The notes: generated by a model not told the origin, from the sequence alone. Counted from the stretch's first letter, positions 19,294 to 29,353 are shown. The stretch is 64,000 nt of DNA from Mycolicibacter heraklionensis (GCA_001673575.1 LZME01000023.1:1-64000); one strand, 5' to 3'. Program-made: numbers and translations.

Positions 19294-20162
19294 CCCGGCG
19301 ACGCCCCGCCCCGCTGCCCGTGCGCGACGGTCTGGGCCCGGCCCGGCTGCGTTTGCACGGCGGCCCGGTCGCCGCTGAGCTGCGCAACCGGTTCGGTACG
19401 GCCACTGCGGCGAAAGTGGCTGCGGGCGAAGTGGTTACCGCAGACGGGGCGGTCGTCGACGACACCACGGTGTTGCCGGCGGGGGCACATGTCTTCTTCT
19501 ATCGCGATCTGGCCGACGAGGTGCCGGTACCGTTCGACCTTCCGCTGCTGCACCGCGATGCGGATCTGGTGGTGATCGACAAGCCACACTTTCTGGCGAC
19601 CATGCCGCGCGGCAGCCATGTGGCCCAAACCGCTTTGGTGCGGCTGCGGCGCGAACTGGACCTTCCAGAGCTGAGCCCGGCGCACCGATTGGATCGACTG
19701 ACCGCCGGGGTGCTGCTGTTCACCACCCGTCGAGAGCTGCGGGGGCCCTATCAGGCCCTGTTCGCCCGCGGCGCGGTGCGCAAGCAGTACCTGGCACGGT
19801 CATCCGCCGAACCGTCCGTCGCGTTCCCGCAGCTGGTACGCAGTCGCATCGTCAAAGAGCGCGGTTGCCTGCAGGCGCGCGAAGAACCCGGCGAGCCGAA
19901 TGCCGAGACGCTGATCGAGTCGATGGGTGACGGCCGTTACCGGCTTACCCCGCGTACCGGGCGCACCCACCAGTTGCGAGTTCACCTGGCCTCACTCGGT
20001 CTGCCGATCGACGGCGACCCGCTGTATCCGCAGGTCATCGAGGTTGCCCCCGACGACTTCTCGCAGCCGTTGCGACTGCTGGCCCACCGGCTGGAGTTCG
20101 ACGATCCCTTCACCGGACGGCCCCGTGGTTTCGTGAGTGAACGCGACCTCGACGCGAACTGA
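19290..20162 (+). CDS. RluA-family 23S rRNA pseudouridine synthase, Rv3300c-like
   Basis: 290 residues. N-terminal S4-like part ([21 protein letters not shown]), then the catalytic motif [15 protein letters not shown] with the nucleophilic Asp, and [19 protein letters not shown]. The homologue in the same neighbourhood of M. tuberculosis is Rv3300c (305 residues). The target uridine is not known. GTG 19290 overlaps the nhaA stop by 4 bases, so translation is probably coupled. Confidence 0.9.
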   Translation: MTRRRPAPLPVRDGLGPARLRLHGGPVAAELRNRFGTATAAKVAAGEVVTADGAVVDDTTVLPAGAHVFFYRDLADEVPVPFDLPLLHRDADLVVIDKPHFLATMPRGSHVAQTALVRLRRELDLPELSPAHRLDRLTAGVLLFTTRRELRGPYQALFARGAVRKQYLARSSAEPSVAFPQLVRSRIVKERGCLQAREEPGEPNAETLIESMGDGRYRLTPRTGRTHQLRVHLASLGLPIDGDPLYPQVIEVAPDDFSQPLRLLAHRLEFDDPFTGRPRGFVSERDLDAN

Positions 20163-20240
20163 CTCCGGCCGCCCGGGGTTTCGGCTGTGACAGTCCTGGG
20201 TACAGCAAGGCACGACCAGAGCAGAAGGAGTCTGATTCTG

Positions 20241-20666
20241 ATGAAGGCACACAGCAAGATGACGATCGCGGTGCTCGGCAGCGCAGTCGCGCTGGTGGCA
20301 GCCGGTTGCAACGGCACCAAAGAAGAGGGGCCGAGTACCACCACGACCACGACCACCACGACGACGACCACCACGACCGAGATGGCACCCGAACCGGTAC
20401 CGGGCGGACCGGGCCCAGAAAACCCGGGCGAGCCGGGCGGCCCGACCGGTGGTGGCGGACCGGGTGGCGGCGGCGGCCAGATTCCCGGTGGCCCGACCGG
20501 CGGTGGTGGGCCCGGCGGTGGCGGGGGCCAGATTCCCGGTGGCCCGACCGGCGGTGGTGGGCCCGGCGGGGGCAGCGGCACGATCCCCGGTGGCCCCACT
20601 GGCTGGGGTGGTCCCGGCGGCGGCGGAGGTTGCGTACCCGGTGTGGGTTGCGGCGGGTGGCCGTGA
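20241..20666 (+). CDS. Low-complexity lipoprotein with poly-Thr and Gly/Pro repeats
   Basis: 141 residues. Signal peptide with lipobox VAAGC, lipidated Cys at 23. After NGTKEEGPS comes an uninterrupted run of 14 Thr (33-46), then Pro/Gly-rich units of PGGPTGGGGPGGGGGQI type and a tail with two further Cys (GGCVPGVGCGG). The Thr run is encoded by mixed ACC and ACG codons, so it is not a simple slippage tract. It is probably a surface-exposed, extended and perhaps O-mannosylated lipoprotein. ATG 20241, with AGAAGGAG 11 bases upstream. Function unknown. Confidence 0.8.
   Translation: MKAHSKMTIAVLGSAVALVAAGCNGTKEEGPSTTTTTTTTTTTTTTEMAPEPVPGGPGPENPGEPGGPTGGGGPGGGGGQIPGGPTGGGGPGGGGGQIPGGPTGGGGPGGGSGTIPGGPTGWGGPGGGGGCVPGVGCGGWP
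20433..20630 (+). repeat. 51-bp tandem repeat inside the lipoprotein gene
   Basis: Three 51-base units (20433-20483, 20484-20534, 20535-20585) and a fourth partial unit (to 20630) each encode PGGPTG followed by a Gly-rich stretch and QI, TI or C. Units 2 and 3 are nearly identical at the DNA level, which allows copy-number variation between strains. Confidence 0.8.
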
Positions 20667-20685
20667 TCGACCAACCTTTCCAGTG

Positions 20686-20737
20686 CTGACAGCCGAAAGC
20701 CGGCCGGCAAGCTAGCCGGTCGGCTTCGGTTTGTCAG
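20686..20737. terminator. Long imperfect hairpin between convergent genes
   Basis: CTGACAGCCGAAAGCC... pairs imperfectly with ...GGCTTCGGTTTGTCAG over about 23 positions, with a 6-base loop AAGCTA. It sits between the lipoprotein gene (+) and nei (-) and can act as a two-way terminator. Confidence 0.65.
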
Positions 20738-20755
20738 CGACCGGGAGTCCCGGCA

Positions 20756-21520
20756 TCACCGCTGACATGACGGGCACCAGAACCGAATACGCGCGCCCTC
20801 GCGGTCGGAATCCACGCTGGTGCCGCACCGCCGACACGGCAGGCCGGCCCGGCCGTACACCCACAGCTGTCGGCTCGGCCGGGTGTCGCCGGTGGTACAG
20901 CGCGACCATCGCAACCGGTTAGCCCACAACATCTCGCGTGCCCGCGACACCAGCCGACCCGGATCATTCAGTTCCACAACGGGTGTCGTCGGTAGCCGTC
21001 CGACGATGAAGCACAACTCATTGCAGTAGACATTGCCGATTCCAGCCATCACCGTCTGATCCAACAGTGCCGATGCCAGCGGGCGCTGCGGATCTGAAAC
21101 CAGGCGCTCGGTGGCCGCAGCCGGATCCCAGTCGGCACCGAGCAGATCCGGCCCCAGGTGCGCGACGGCGTCGCCGTCATGGTGGCGGTCCAGCACCTCC
21201 AGCACGCCCAGATCGATACCGGTGGCGCGGACGGGGCCTGCCTCCAAAATGATTCGCACCCGATGATCGACCGGGCTGTGTCTGGCAAGGCGCCGGTCCA
21301 CCCGCCAACTGCCCTCCATTTTCAGATGCGAATGGATGCTGGCCGATCCGACGCGGATGAACAGATGTTTGCCGCGGCTGAGCACCTCATCGACGCGCTG
21401 CCCGCTCAGATCGACGCCCGCGTACCGCGGAACGCGGATATCGCAGCGGGTCAAGGTCTTCCCCGCCAACGCGGTGGACAGCACCGTCGCAGTGTGAAAT
21501 ACGGTGTCTCCCTCGGGCAT
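20756..21520 (-). CDS. nei: Endonuclease VIII / Fpg-Nei family DNA glycosylase
   Basis: 254 residues, equivalent to M. tuberculosis Rv3297 (255). Base-excision repair glycosylase/AP lyase. Catalytic Pro2-Glu3 in [11 protein letters not shown], Lys in SRGKHLFIR, the H2TH region [20 protein letters not shown], and a C-terminal zinc finger with CRRCG and CPSCQR. ATG 21520 overlaps the lhr stop by one base (TGATG), so nei is translated with lhr. Confidence 0.95.
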   Translation of the reverse strand: MPEGDTVFHTATVLSTALAGKTLTRCDIRVPRYAGVDLSGQRVDEVLSRGKHLFIRVGSASIHSHLKMEGSWRVDRRLARHSPVDHRVRIILEAGPVRATGIDLGVLEVLDRHHDGDAVAHLGPDLLGADWDPAAATERLVSDPQRPLASALLDQTVMAGIGNVYCNELCFIVGRLPTTPVVELNDPGRLVSRAREMLWANRLRWSRCTTGDTRPSRQLWVYGRAGLPCRRCGTSVDSDREGARIRFWCPSCQR

Positions 21521-24500
21521 CAGCGCATCCGCAATCCGCGCGGCGTGCGGGAGAACCCGGCCTCGATCAACGCATCCAGTGTCGGAGAATTGGGTAGCTC
21601 CAATACCGGCACGCCGTCGACCCGCTCGATGAGAATCCCGTCCACCCGCCGGTCGGCGATCAGCCGAGTCAACGCCCCGGCGGCGGCACGCTGTGCCTCG
21701 GCGGTGTCGGCGAAGTTCAGCAGCGTTCGGCCGCCTCGCTCAACGAACCACGCCAGCTGCCCGTCGACCAGGACCACCAGCGCGCCGGCTTTGCGGCCCG
21801 GCCGGGCCGTTCCCGGGTGCGCCGGCCAGCTCAGTGCCGCACCGTACGGGTTGGCCGGGTCGGCGGCGGCCAGTGCCACCGCGTGGTAGTCGGGGCGGGC
21901 CGGGTCGACACCGTCGAGATAGCCGCGCAGCCGGTCCACCGTGGAGGCCAGCGCGAACTGCGCCGCCCCCAACGACTCGATGAAATAGCCACGTTGGCAT
22001 CGCCCGGCTTCCTCGAACGCGGTCAGCACCTTGTAGACGGTGCTGAAACCGCCCGGTACCGCCTCGGCGGCGACTGCGCCGCGGGTCAGCACGCCGTAGC
22101 GGTTCAGCAGCAGTTCGGCGGTGTGGTGCGCCCGCACGGTGGAATCCTCCTGCGGGGCGGGCAAAACCGACCAGCGACCGGCCACTGCCGGGTCGGCGGC
22201 GCGGGCAGCGGCGTGCGCGACACTGTAGCGGCTGAGCCGGGGCGGGCGTCTGCTGCGATGCGCCGGGGTGGTGCGCCGGGTGCCGGCCAGCACCGCGCGC
22301 ACCGGAGCGAAGGTGTCGCCGCTGACCCATCCCGCCCAGATCAGCTCCCACAGTGCGGCTTTGCGTTCCGCCTCGCTCGCGTCACCGCACAGCTGACGGA
22401 AGAAGAACGCACCGCCACCGTGCAGGGCATCCAGAATCGCGCGGTGGGCGTCGCCGAATTCGATCGGCGTCGCGGGCGACAAAGTCAGTGGCGCCGAATC
22501 GGCGGTGTGAAAGCTGATCCAGCCGTCGGTGGCCGGGGCGCTGCCGGCCGGCGCGCCCGCACCCGACCACAGCACTTCCCCGGAGGCCAGCAGTTCGTCG
22601 AGCATGGCCGGTGAGTAGTCGCGCACCCGCGGCCCGAAGATCAACGGTTCGACCGCCGACGCGGGCAGTGCCACGCCGGCCAGTTGTTCGATCACCCCGG
22701 CCAGCCCGTCCACGCCGGTAGTGGCGACCTCCGGAGTGCCGATCTGCTGCCAGGCCGGCAGGAACCGGCCGTAGGCGGCCGGCGACACCGGCTCGATCGC
22801 CGCCCGTAACGCGGCCAGTGACCGGCGCCGCAGAATCCGCAGCACCTCACCGTCGCACCACTGTTCGCCGGGGGAGTCCGGGAAGTCGGCGAATTCGCCA
22901 CGCACCACACGTCCGTCGGCGGCCAGTCGACCCAGCGCGTCTGCCGCGACCCGCACTCCCAGCCCGAACCGGTCCGCGGCCTGTCCGGTGGTGAACGGCC
23001 CCCGGGTTCGGGCGAAGCGGCCCAGCAGCTCACCCAGCGGATCGGCGACCGGATCGGTGAAGCCCATCGGCACCCCCGGCGGTACCGCCACCCCGAGGCC
23101 GTCGCGCAGCCGGCCGATGTCCTCGATCGCCACCCACCAGCGCTGCCCGCCGAACGCCACCGTCAGCACCCGCCGGGCGGTCAACAGGTGTTCGAGCCAC
23201 CCGCTCACCGCAGCACCCGCGGCCCGGGCGCTGACCTCTTCGGTGGTGAGCGGACCGAGCAGCCGCAGCAGATCGGCCGCCCCCTCGGCGTCGCGGGCGG
23301 CCTTCTCCGGCGTCAGATGCTGCAGTTGTGCGCTCAGGCCGGCGATCACCTCGGGGTCGAGCAGTTCGCGCAGCTCGACTCGGCCCAGCAATTGCGCCAG
23401 CAGAGTGGGATCCAGGGACAAGGCCGCCGCCCGGCGCTCCGCCAGCGGGCTGTCGCCTTCGTACATGAATGCCCCGACGTAGCCGAACAACAGCGACGCC
23501 GCGAACGGTGACGGGGTGGGGGTCTCGACTTGGGTCACCCGCACTCGGCGTTGGGCGATCTGGGCCATCAGTGCCGTCAGCGCGGGGACGTCGTAAACGT
23601 CCTGCAGGCATTCGCGCACCGTCTCCAGCACGATCGGGAACGTCGGATATCTGCGGGCCACGTCGAGCAGTTGGGCCGCTCGCTGGCGTTGCTGCCATAG
23701 CGGGGTGCGCCGGCCGGGGTGGCGGCGCGGTAACAGCAATGCCCGGGCCGCGCATTCCCGGAACCGAGAGGCGAACAAGGCCGAGCCGCCCACCTCGGCG
23801 GTGACGATCGCTTCGATCTCGTCGGCGTCGAACACGAACAGTTCCGCGCCGGGGGCTTGCGCACCGGAGTCGGTGTCGGGCAGCCGGACCACGATGCCAT
23901 CGTCGGAGGCGGTCGGCTTCTCGTCGATGCCGTAGCGGTCGTGCAGCCGCCGGCCCACCGCCAGTGCCAACGGCCCGTGCACACGCAGTCCGTACGGGGA
24001 GTGCAGGACCACCCGCCAGTCACCGAGTTCGTCGCGGAATCGCTCTACCATCAGCGTGGTGTCGGTGGGCACCGCCCCGGTGGCGGCGCGCTGATCGTCG
24101 AGTAGTCGTCTCAGATTGTCGACCGCATAGTCGTCGAAACCCAGTCCCGCGCAGCGTTTGTCGAACGACTCAGGGTCAAGGCCGGCCAGCTCGCCGGTGA
24201 ATGCGCCGAGCGCCGCACCCAGCTCGGCGGGCCGCCCGACACCGTCGCCGTGCCAGAACGGCAGCCGGCCCGGCTGACCGGGTGCCGGGGTGACCAGCAC
24301 CCTGTCATGGGTGATCTCGGTGATCCGCCAGGTGGTGGCGCCCAGCGAGATGATGTCGCCGGGACGCGACTCGTAGACCATCTCCTCGTCGAGTTCGCCG
24401 ACCCGGGAGGGTTTCCGCGTTTCGTCAGTGCCGGCCAAGTACACCGCGAACAGTCCGCGGTCGGGGATGGCGCCACCGGAGGTGACGGCCAGTCGTTGCG

Positions 24501-25980
24501 CGCCGGGCCGACCGGTCAGGGTCCCGGCGTCGCGGTCGTAGACCAAACGCGGTCGCAGTTCCGCGAATTCAGTCGATGGGTATTTGCCGGAGAGCAGATC
24601 CAGCGTCGCCTCGAAAACACCGCGCGACAGGGTGGCGAACGGAGCGCTGCGGCGCACGGTGTCGAACCAGGCTTCAGCATCCAGCGGCTCCAGCGCGGCC
24701 GCGGCCACCGTGTGCTGGGCCAGGATGTCCAGTGGATTGGCCGGCACGGTCAGGGTTTCGATCTGGCCCGCGAGCATCCGCTGTACCGCGACCGCGCAGC
24801 CGATCAGATCGGTGCGGTGTTTGGGAATCAGTACGCCCGAGGAGATCTCGCCGACCTGGTGTCCGGCTCGACCGACGCGCTGCAGTCCGCTGGCCACCGA
24901 CGGCGGTGCTTCGATCTGGATGACCAGGTCGACCGCGCCCATGTCGATCCCCAGCTCCAGGCTCGAGGTCGCCACCACCGCGCGCAGCCGCCCGCTCTTG
25001 AGATCCTCCTCGACGTCGGCTCGAGTCTGCAGCGATACCGAACCGTGGTGGGCGCGTGCCAGGGGGGCCGCGACCTCCGCGGTGTCGACGCAACGCTCTG
25101 CGTGAATTTCGTTGAGCCGACCAGTCAGTCGCTCGGCGAGACGTCGCGAGTTGGCGAACACGATCGAGGACCGGTGGGCTTCGATCAGGTCGACGATGCG
25201 TTCTTCGACCTCGGGCCAGACGGTGCCCTCGGCCGGATTGGCCATGTCGGGCACGGGGACCTGGACGGTCAGCTCGAACGTTTTGGCGGCCGGGGGAGTC
25301 ACGATCGTGGTCGGGGACTGGCCGGACAGGAACCGGGCGACCTCTCCGGCCGGACGCACCGTGGCGCTCAACCCGATTCGCTGAGCGGGACGCGCCAGCA
25401 TCGCGTCAAGGCGCTCCAGGGACAGCGCCAGGTGGGTGCCCCGTTTGGTCCCGGCCACCGCGTGTACCTCGTCGACGATCACCGTGCGCACCCCGGCCAA
25501 CGTCTCCCGCGCCGCCGACGTCAGCATCAGAAACAGCGACTCCGGGGTGGTGATCAAGATGTCAGGCGGCTTGGAGACCAGCTCGCGGCGCCGCGCTGGC
25601 GAGGTGTCGCCGGAGCGCACGCCCACGGTGATGCCGGGAGCGGGCAACTCGCGCCGTGCGGCCATCCGGGCGATGCCCGCCAACGGAGTGCGCAGGTTGC
25701 GCTCGACGTCGACGGCCAGTGCCTTGAGCGGCGAGATGTAGAGCACCCGGGTGCCCTGACCGGGCTGTGCGGTCAGTTGGTCCAGCGCCCACAGGAACGC
25801 CGCCAGTGTCTTACCGGAGCCGGTCGGGGCGACCACGAGGGTGTTGTGGCCGTCGGCGATCGCCGACCAGGCCTGCTCTTGGGCCGGCGTCGGCGCTGGG
25901 AAGGTGCCGGTGAACCAGTCCCGGGTCAGCGCCGAGAACCGAGACAGCGGCGCCGGCGTTCCTCGGTCTTGTGGGCTCAC
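21520..25980 (-). CDS. lhr: Lhr-type 3'-5' DNA helicase
   Basis: 1486 residues, typical for mycobacterial Lhr. SF2 helicase core: Walker A APTGSGKT at residues 51-58, [15 protein letters not shown] at 170-173, SATVRP (motif III), and a C-terminal RecA lobe with LELGIDMG and QRVGRAGHQ (motif VI). Winged-helix and beta-barrel domains and a long Lhr-specific C-terminus follow. Known Lhr is an ATP-dependent 3'-5' translocase and RNA:DNA helicase, often part of a DNA-damage response. GTG 25980 is chosen by homology to the [16 protein letters not shown] start. Operon with nei. Confidence 0.96.
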   Translation of the reverse strand: MSPQDRGTPAPLSRFSALTRDWFTGTFPAPTPAQEQAWSAIADGHNTLVVAPTGSGKTLAAFLWALDQLTAQPGQGTRVLYISPLKALAVDVERNLRTPLAGIARMAARRELPAPGITVGVRSGDTSPARRRELVSKPPDILITTPESLFLMLTSAARETLAGVRTVIVDEVHAVAGTKRGTHLALSLERLDAMLARPAQRIGLSATVRPAGEVARFLSGQSPTTIVTPPAAKTFELTVQVPVPDMANPAEGTVWPEVEERIVDLIEAHRSSIVFANSRRLAERLTGRLNEIHAERCVDTAEVAAPLARAHHGSVSLQTRADVEEDLKSGRLRAVVATSSLELGIDMGAVDLVIQIEAPPSVASGLQRVGRAGHQVGEISSGVLIPKHRTDLIGCAVAVQRMLAGQIETLTVPANPLDILAQHTVAAAALEPLDAEAWFDTVRRSAPFATLSRGVFEATLDLLSGKYPSTEFAELRPRLVYDRDAGTLTGRPGAQRLAVTSGGAIPDRGLFAVYLAGTDETRKPSRVGELDEEMVYESRPGDIISLGATTWRITEITHDRVLVTPAPGQPGRLPFWHGDGVGRPAELGAALGAFTGELAGLDPESFDKRCAGLGFDDYAVDNLRRLLDDQRAATGAVPTDTTLMVERFRDELGDWRVVLHSPYGLRVHGPLALAVGRRLHDRYGIDEKPTASDDGIVVRLPDTDSGAQAPGAELFVFDADEIEAIVTAEVGGSALFASRFRECAARALLLPRRHPGRRTPLWQQRQRAAQLLDVARRYPTFPIVLETVRECLQDVYDVPALTALMAQIAQRRVRVTQVETPTPSPFAASLLFGYVGAFMYEGDSPLAERRAAALSLDPTLLAQLLGRVELRELLDPEVIAGLSAQLQHLTPEKAARDAEGAADLLRLLGPLTTEEVSARAAGAAVSGWLEHLLTARRVLTVAFGGQRWWVAIEDIGRLRDGLGVAVPPGVPMGFTDPVADPLGELLGRFARTRGPFTTGQAADRFGLGVRVAADALGRLAADGRVVRGEFADFPDSPGEQWCDGEVLRILRRRSLAALRAAIEPVSPAAYGRFLPAWQQIGTPEVATTGVDGLAGVIEQLAGVALPASAVEPLIFGPRVRDYSPAMLDELLASGEVLWSGAGAPAGSAPATDGWISFHTADSAPLTLSPATPIEFGDAHRAILDALHGGGAFFFRQLCGDASEAERKAALWELIWAGWVSGDTFAPVRAVLAGTRRTTPAHRSRRPPRLSRYSVAHAAARAADPAVAGRWSVLPAPQEDSTVRAHHTAELLLNRYGVLTRGAVAAEAVPGGFSTVYKVLTAFEEAGRCQRGYFIESLGAAQFALASTVDRLRGYLDGVDPARPDYHAVALAAADPANPYGAALSWPAHPGTARPGRKAGALVVLVDGQLAWFVERGGRTLLNFADTAEAQRAAAGALTRLIADRRVDGILIERVDGVPVLELPNSPTLDALIEAGFSRTPRGLRMR

Positions 25981-26086
25981 CCAGCCATGGTGCCAAGTTC
26001 GGAGCCGGAGCGCTCCCGCGCTGCGGTTTTGTGCTCGTCGCCGCCGGGTATCCGACAACGGTGATTTCGGTGATCGGAGGCGGGGG

Positions 26087-26482
26087 ATGATCATTGCCGA
26101 TGACGGTGTGACGGCGGTCCGGCCGATCTTCGCCGACGCGCAACCGCGCGCGGCAGGGGTCGCGCCGCCCGAAGCGCTGCCCCGCGATTGGACGTGGGCC
26201 AACTGGGTGCTGTCGCTGCTGACCGCACCGGCCGCCGCACTTCTCATGGCGTTCGCGCTGGCCAGGGTGTCCGGCTCCGCACTGTGCAACCGGGCGGCGT
26301 GCCCGGAGCTCAAGGTGAACGGGTCGCTGTTCGGCGTGCTCTATCACGGAGCGGCCGGCGTAGCGGCGCTCACGCTGTTCCTCGCCTTCTTCCTGGCGAC
26401 GCACCGCCGCGGGATCGTGGTCTGGGCGTGCGGGTGGGCGCTGCTGTTGGCCGACTTGGCGGTTTTAGTCCTGATGTTTTGA
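26087..26482 (+). CDS. Small membrane protein (paralogue of the gene at 42903)
   Basis: 131 residues. Three or four membrane segments. The loop ALCNRAACPELKVNGSLFGV holds two Cys, matched by AACSTAECPDLGPNGVVFGM in the gene at 42903-43253, so they are paralogues. GVLYHGAAGVAALTLF is another shared block. No family name recognised. ATG 26087 with GGAGGCGGGGG immediately upstream. It is divergent from lhr and followed 36 bases on by a hemophore-type gene. Confidence 0.75.
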   Translation: MIIADDGVTAVRPIFADAQPRAAGVAPPEALPRDWTWANWVLSLLTAPAAALLMAFALARVSGSALCNRAACPELKVNGSLFGVLYHGAAGVAALTLFLAFFLATHRRGIVVWACGWALLLADLAVLVLMF

Positions 26483-26518
26483 CGGACCCAGTGGCGGATC
26501 TACAGAGGGGATCGCGAG

Positions 26519-26854
26519 ATGTCTGACCTGATTTCAATGCCCGCCGCGGTCGGGTTTGCCGCCTTGGTGCTGACTGGTGGGCAGGCAGCGGCCTCCGCCG
26601 ACCCGGACACCGACCCGGTGGTCAACACCACCTGCACTTACTCACAGGTGGTGTCGGCGATGAACGACCAGGCACCCGGAGACGCCGAGCAGTTCAACGC
26701 CACACCGGCCGAACGGTCCTGGCTGCAGAACTTTCTGGCCGCCCCGCCCGCGCAGCGCCAGCAGATCGTGGACCAAGCGCAGGGCACGCCAGATGGCACC
26801 CATTACGTTGCGCTCTTCAGTCCCTTGGCCAACGCCTGCGACAACTACTACTGA
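26519..26854 (+). CDS. Hemophore-related secreted protein (Rv1174c/TB8.4 type)
   Basis: 111 residues. Signal peptide to about residue 26 (GGQAAASA), then the mature domain NTTCTYSQVVSAMNDQAPG...WLQNFLAAPPAQRQQIV...NACDNYY. One Cys near each end, as in the small mycobacterial haem-binding-like family (hemophore-related, Rv0203/Rv1174c). The role in haem uptake is inferred from family annotation. SD AGAGGGG 8 bases before ATG 26519. A second paralogue is at 37770. Confidence 0.85.
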   Translation: MSDLISMPAAVGFAALVLTGGQAAASADPDTDPVVNTTCTYSQVVSAMNDQAPGDAEQFNATPAERSWLQNFLAAPPAQRQQIVDQAQGTPDGTHYVALFSPLANACDNYY

Positions 26855-26856
26855 GC

Positions 26857-27171
26857 TCACTCCTCGACAGTGAAGAACGAGTCGCCGTCTTCGGGACTTC
26901 CGGACACCTGCGCGCGGTGTCGACCGCCTGGCACAGCTTCGTCTGGATCGTGGTCAGGGCCGGCCGCATCGGGCTGCTCAGCCGCCAGCTTGGCGTCCAA
27001 CGACTCATGTGCGGTCTCGCTGTCAGCGGCTTGCCATTCGTCCGGTGGACTGACGGCTGCGTCGCCGTCGTCATTGCGCAGTTCGTCGGAATCGGTGGCC
27101 TCACTCGGCGGCAACGTGTCGTCCTGTGTGGTGTCGGTGGCCGCGGAATCGGAATCAGGTTGTTCGGTCAT
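26857..27171 (-). CDS. Small acidic protein, unknown
   Basis: 104 residues, extremely acidic and probably disordered (MTEQPDSDSAATDTTQDD... ending DSFFTVEE). No domain recognised. It starts 14 bases behind the stop of the GlnR-like regulator, with a GAGAGAG ribosome site, and so is co-transcribed with it. A comparable arrangement, a regulator followed by a short acidic ORF, occurs at 56666-57261. Confidence 0.65.
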   Translation of the reverse strand: MTEQPDSDSAATDTTQDDTLPPSEATDSDELRNDDGDAAVSPPDEWQAADSETAHESLDAKLAAEQPDAAGPDHDPDEAVPGGRHRAQVSGSPEDGDSFFTVEE

Positions 27172-27185
27172 GGCATTTGGCTCTC

Positions 27186-27860
27186 TCAGTTGGCGATGGC
27201 CCATTGCGACTGGGGCAACTCCGGCGTCATGTAACCGACACCGCGGACCGTATCGACGATCGACTCGTGGTCGGCACCGAGCTTGGCGCGTAATCGCTGC
27301 ACGTGGACATCGACTTTGCGACGCCCGCCCTCGCCGCCCCATATCTCACGCAGCAGCCGGGCCCGGGTGAATGCTTGCCCGGCATGCTGAACCAGATAGT
27401 TGAGCAGTTTGAATTCGGTGAGTGTGAGGTCGAGATCGCGATTCGACAGCGAGGCGGTGAAGCTGTCCGGGTGGATGACCAAGGCGCCGAATTCCAGCGT
27501 GTTGTGGGTGGATTCGCGCCGACGGGCCAAGGCCAGTCGCAGCCGCGCGTTCGCCTCGGCGGGCCCTGCGGTCGCGCTCAGGACGTCGTCGACGTGCCAG
27601 TCGAGGCCGAGCGCGGCGAAGTCTTCGGCGGCGACGACGGCCAGTACGGCAGCGGATGGCTCCCAGGCTCCGAGTTTGTGACAGCTCTCCCGCGCTACCG
27701 GAAGATCGGCGCAACCGTCCACCAGGGCGGCGTTTGCGCCGCGGTAGTCGGCCCGAGCGTTGACGGCGAGCGGACCGCGCACGATCGAATGTCCGAAGAC
27801 GCCCAACCCCAGCAGGGACTGCGCGAATTCGTCGCGGTCGGTCAGTAACACGATTTCCAT
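27186..27860 (-). CDS. OmpR/PhoB-type response regulator, GlnR-like
   Basis: 224 residues. N-terminal receiver-like domain that lacks most typical receiver motifs (MEIVLLTDRDEF, ALVDGCADL), as in actinobacterial GlnR. C-terminal winged helix with DLTLTEFKLLNYLVQHAGQAFTRARLL, KVDVHVQRLRAKLG and IVDTVRGVGYM. The layout resembles GlnR (Rv0818), but it could be a paralogue with other targets. ATG 27860 is preferred (GGAG 9 bases upstream); ATG 27878 is in frame. Confidence 0.82.
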   Translation of the reverse strand: MEIVLLTDRDEFAQSLLGLGVFGHSIVRGPLAVNARADYRGANAALVDGCADLPVARESCHKLGAWEPSAAVLAVVAAEDFAALGLDWHVDDVLSATAGPAEANARLRLALARRRESTHNTLEFGALVIHPDSFTASLSNRDLDLTLTEFKLLNYLVQHAGQAFTRARLLREIWGGEGGRRKVDVHVQRLRAKLGADHESIVDTVRGVGYMTPELPQSQWAIAN

Positions 27861-27914
27861 CGCCAGGCTCCAACCCATGGATGCTATGCCGCCTCAAGGC
27901 TTTCAAGGGTTTTA

Positions 27915-27939
27915 CTACCCGTTGCACCCAGGAAGTAAC
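27915..27939 (-). promoter_or_regulatory. Candidate SigF-type promoter for the GlnR-like gene
   Basis: On the minus strand: GTTA (27939-27936), 15 bases, GGGTAG (27920-27915). The -10 is good and the -35 has one mismatch to GTTT. It is 55 bases upstream of the start codon. Confidence 0.4.
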
Positions 27940-27956
27940 CCCCAGCGGATAGCGAC

Positions 27957-27985
27957 AGGCCCGGCCCGCCAGGCGGACCGGGCCT
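27957..27985 (-). terminator. Hairpin terminator after the csbD-like gene
   Basis: AGGCCCGG (27957-27964) pairs with CCGGGCCT (27978-27985), with further pairing inside. It lies 14 bases past the stop of the CsbD-like gene on the minus strand. Confidence 0.6.
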
Positions 27986-27999
27986 GCCCTCCCCTCGGG

Positions 28000-28239
28000 C
28001 TACTGGTGAGACTGCTCGCGCGCCTCGGCTGCCTTAGCGCCCGCGCGGGCCGATTCGGCCTCGGCTTGGTGCTTGGCGGCGTCGCGCTGGGCTTCGCCCT
28101 TGTCCTGCTGCGCCCGGCCTTCGCGGGCCATCTCGTCGTTGCCGGTCACGGCCCCCAACGCCTCCTTGGCCTTGCCCTTGACGCCTTCCACGGCGCCGCG
28201 GATGCCGTCTTCGGTAGCGCTGCTCTTGTCGTCCGACAT
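28000..28239 (-). CDS. CsbD-like small stress protein
   Basis: 79 residues, hydrophilic, Ala/Glu/Lys-rich, with GIRGAVEGVKGKAKEALGAVTG typical of the CsbD family. CsbD-like proteins are induced by general stress sigma factors in other bacteria; the function is unknown. A strong ribosome site GGGAGGA lies just before ATG 28239. It is divergent from the Rv3289c-like gene and next to the sigF locus. Confidence 0.88.
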   Translation of the reverse strand: MSDDKSSATEDGIRGAVEGVKGKAKEALGAVTGNDEMAREGRAQQDKGEAQRDAAKHQAEAESARAGAKAAEAREQSHQ

Positions 28240-28301
28240 AGGTCCTCCCTTCGTGTTCTGTGGCAACTCCACGCGGTGTAGAGCCCGCCACAACGGCAAG
28301 G

Positions 28302-28327
28302 CTTCCCGGGCGGCCCGGCGTCCAAAC
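28302..28327 (-). promoter_or_regulatory. Weak SigF-type promoter candidate for the csbD-like gene
   Basis: Minus strand: GTTT (28327-28324), 16 bases, GGGAAG (28307-28302). The -10 departs from GGGTA at the T, so this is a weak call; gene function and position beside sigF favour it. Confidence 0.3.
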
Positions 28328-28351
28328 GTTGACCCAAACGAATGAATCGCC

Positions 28352-28771
28352 TTGACGCAGAGCTCATCAGCGCGGACGGTGGGAGATGTGGGACCGCGCA
28401 CACCGTCGCGCTCTGTTCCCGGTGGCGATCGGCTGGGCCAGGAGGACCGGGAGGTCCGAGCGGCTGCTCGATTCGCCGGGCTGGTGACCGCTATCGCGCT
28501 GGTGTTTGTCGTGATAGCGGTCTTGTGGGTGAGCACGTGCAATCCGGGGTCGGCCACCGCGGGCTGCGGAAGGCAGTACCGAACCGTTCTTGCCGTTGGT
28601 GCTCCGGTGATCTTGGCCGCTGGGGGGTTGCGGGCATTTGCACGCACTTACCGGGTCTGGCGTGGGCGGGGAACCTGGTGGGGGTGGCAGGGCGCCGGAT
28701 GGTTCTTGCTGACGTTGATGCTGGTCGTTCTACTGGTCAGCGCGGTGCCGATCATGGGCGTGGACCGATGA
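28352..28771 (+). CDS. Small membrane protein, Rv3289c-like
   Basis: Up to 139 residues. Two or three membrane helices (GLVTAIALVFVVIAVLWVS; TVLAVGAPVILAAGGLRAF; FLLTLMLVVLLVSAVP), with an exoplasmic STCNPGSATAGCGRQY Cys pair and WWGWQGAGW. Position directly upstream of usfY matches Rv3289c of M. tuberculosis. The start is not secure: TTG 28352, GTG 28379 and GTG 28388 are in frame and none has a good ribosome site. Confidence 0.7.
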   Translation: MTQSSSARTVGDVGPRTPSRSVPGGDRLGQEDREVRAAARFAGLVTAIALVFVVIAVLWVSTCNPGSATAGCGRQYRTVLAVGAPVILAAGGLRAFARTYRVWRGRGTWWGWQGAGWFLLTLMLVVLLVSAVPIMGVDR

Positions 28772-28936
28772 CGAGACCGGCATTGGCTTCGCTGTTGCAT
28801 GTCTGTGAACATCCTGTAAACGAGACGCCGGGATCGACGTATCGGCATACGATAGTTTTGGGTCGCGGACGGGTTCACCTCATATCGGTCGACTTCTGGA
28901 GCGGCTCCAGATTGCTGTTCAGGAGGAGGAATTGCA

Positions 28937-29248
28937 ATGGGCGACACGTTTCATGACCCGGTCGACCATGTCCGGACGACTCGGCCCCACGCGGGCCGCG
29001 CCATGATCGACGTCATGGGTTGGCCGGGCTATTCACTGCTGGTGGTGGGCATGGTGGCCGGTATCGGTTGCCTCGCCGCATTTGGGACCGGTCACGATCG
29101 TCAGGGCGTGGAGGTCGCGGTCATCGCGGTGCTCGCCGCCGCCCTGGGCACGGTATGGCTGCTGTTCGAGCATCGCCGGATCGGCAAGGTGAACCACGAG
29201 TGGCACCTGGCGCACGCCGAGATGCGCCAGCAGCCCTCCACGAGTTAA
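28937..29248 (+). CDS. usfY: UsfY, membrane protein of the sigF locus
   Basis: 103 residues. Starts MGDTFHDPVDHVRTTRPHAG, matching by recall M. tuberculosis UsfY (Rv3288c). Two membrane helices (WPGYSLLVVGMVAGIGCLAAF; VAVIAVLAAALGTVWLLF) and a charged C-terminus. Function unknown; transcribed in the sigF cluster in other mycobacteria. An excellent ribosome site, AGGAGGAGGA, ends 6 bases before ATG 28937. A strong hairpin separates it from rsbW. Confidence 0.9.
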   Translation: MGDTFHDPVDHVRTTRPHAGRAMIDVMGWPGYSLLVVGMVAGIGCLAAFGTGHDRQGVEVAVIAVLAAALGTVWLLFEHRRIGKVNHEWHLAHAEMRQQPSTS

Positions 29249-29264
29249 CCCGAGGGGGTCAAGC

Positions 29265-29292
29265 CGGCCCGGCCGGTATTCCGGCCGGGCCG
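29265..29292 (+). terminator. Perfect 12-bp hairpin between usfY and rsbW
   Basis: CGGCCCGGCCGG (29265-29276), loop TATT, CCGGCCGGGCCG (29281-29292). It lies 16 bases after the usfY stop and insulates usfY from the separately promoted rsbW-sigF. Confidence 0.8.
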
Positions 29293-29318
29293 CTCTATGT
29301 CTGGGCGGCGAAATCGAT

Positions 29319-29344
29319 GATTGAGTTCCCCGGCGATGGGGTAC
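29319..29344 (+). promoter_or_regulatory. Candidate SigF autoregulatory promoter for rsbW-sigF
   Basis: GATT (29319-29322), 16 bases, GGGTAC (29339-29344). In M. tuberculosis the usfX(rsbW)-sigF pair is driven by a SigF-dependent promoter in this position; the consensus is GTTT then GGGTA. One -35 mismatch here. An ATG begins exactly 9 bases after the -10. Confidence 0.5.
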
Positions 29345-29353
29345 AGACTTCCC

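Noticed and set aside
28870..28936. GTTTTGGG...GGGTTC upstream of usfY as a SigF promoter
   Set aside because: The spacing is only about 12 bases and the -10 lacks the A of GGGTA.
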